15,220 nucleotides of DNA, from assembly GCA_900546675.1 (NCBI GenBank), contig URDQ01000050.1, positions 1-15,220 of the forward strand, written 5' to 3'. Each line of letters begins with the position of its first letter. The first letter of the stretch is position 1. The notes beneath the pieces were generated by a model, which did not search any database, was not told the DNA's origin, and worked only from the letters and a program-made list of their open reading frames with translations. Both the position numbers and the translations under genes were made by a program. Shown here in pieces: positions 15,176-15,220 of this stretch. This stretch comes from an uncultured Porphyromonas sp. Its GTDB lineage: Bacteria > Bacteroidota > Bacteroidia > Bacteroidales > Porphyromonadaceae.

Positions 15176-15220
15176 CTAAACGTTTTGCAGGATAAAGAGA
15201 AAAGGGTAGGTTTGTAATTG
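15171..15220. mobile_element. Foreign junction replacing the fimbrillin 5' end; possible insertion-sequence terminus
   Basis: At about 15171-15178 the fimbrillin coding sequence gives way to AT-richer DNA (plus strand gtgtcctaaacgttttgcag, then an A/G-rich run) that encodes no signal peptide or lipobox in the fimbrillin frame. An abrupt swap at such a point, with a terminus beginning GTGTCCTAAA, suits one end of an insertion sequence; the GGACACT shape on the other strand loosely recalls IS256-type ends. The other half, any target duplication and any transposase lie outside the window, so a recombination junction or an assembly edge fits equally well. Confidence 0.35.

Overview
The window looks like chromosomal DNA of a Porphyromonas-type member of the Bacteroidota. 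The reasons are a Bacteroidota-type -7 promoter box (TAnnTTTG) before the first gene, a type V (Mfa/FimA-class) fimbrial locus, a large protein with a type IX secretion (T9SS) C-terminal sorting domain, weak or absent Shine-Dalgarno sites, and intergenic arrays of short palindromic repeats. The species cannot be fixed from sequence reading alone; the base composition looks moderate, neither strongly AT-rich nor GC-rich.

Left half, plus strand (about 240-5423). Behind a 22-bp tandem repeat (1-88) and a -7 box (241-248) lie four genes spaced 18-23 bp apart, probably one transcript: a YitT-family membrane protein with a DUF2179 tail, an OprO/OprP-like outer-membrane porin, arginyl-tRNA synthetase (argS) and the tRNA 2-thiouridylase mnmA. 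The first two are envelope proteins and the last two act on tRNA. The convergent gap 5424-5587 holds a large imperfect stem-loop, a perfect 9-bp stem-loop and a 7-bp tandem repeat that runs into the next stop codon.

Right half, minus strand (15175 down to 5588). This reads as a type V fimbrial operon in the order: Mfa1-like major fimbrillin, FimB/Mfa2-like anchor lipoprotein, Mfa3/FimC-like accessory lipoprotein, and a 1784-residue multidomain surface protein with a T9SS sorting signal. By family knowledge, the lipoprotein pilins cross the outer membrane, are cut by an Arg-specific protease to free the assembly groove, and polymerise by strand exchange, with the Mfa2 protein as anchor. The giant T9SS protein sits where mfa4/mfa5 lie in P. 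gingivalis and may be a tip or partner adhesin (inference).

Two things stand out. First, the major fimbrillin frame is open to 15175 but meets a stop at 15176-15178, and its start codon, signal peptide and lipobox are missing. The last ~50 bases look foreign and could be an insertion sequence end, a recombination junction or an assembly edge. Second, the gap between the fimbrillin and anchor genes (13335-13726) is packed with palindromic direct and inverted repeats plus two clean hairpins, which may separate high fimbrillin expression from low anchor expression. I did not find a wholly new system; the most distinctive item is the pairing of a type V pilus with a giant T9SS cargo.
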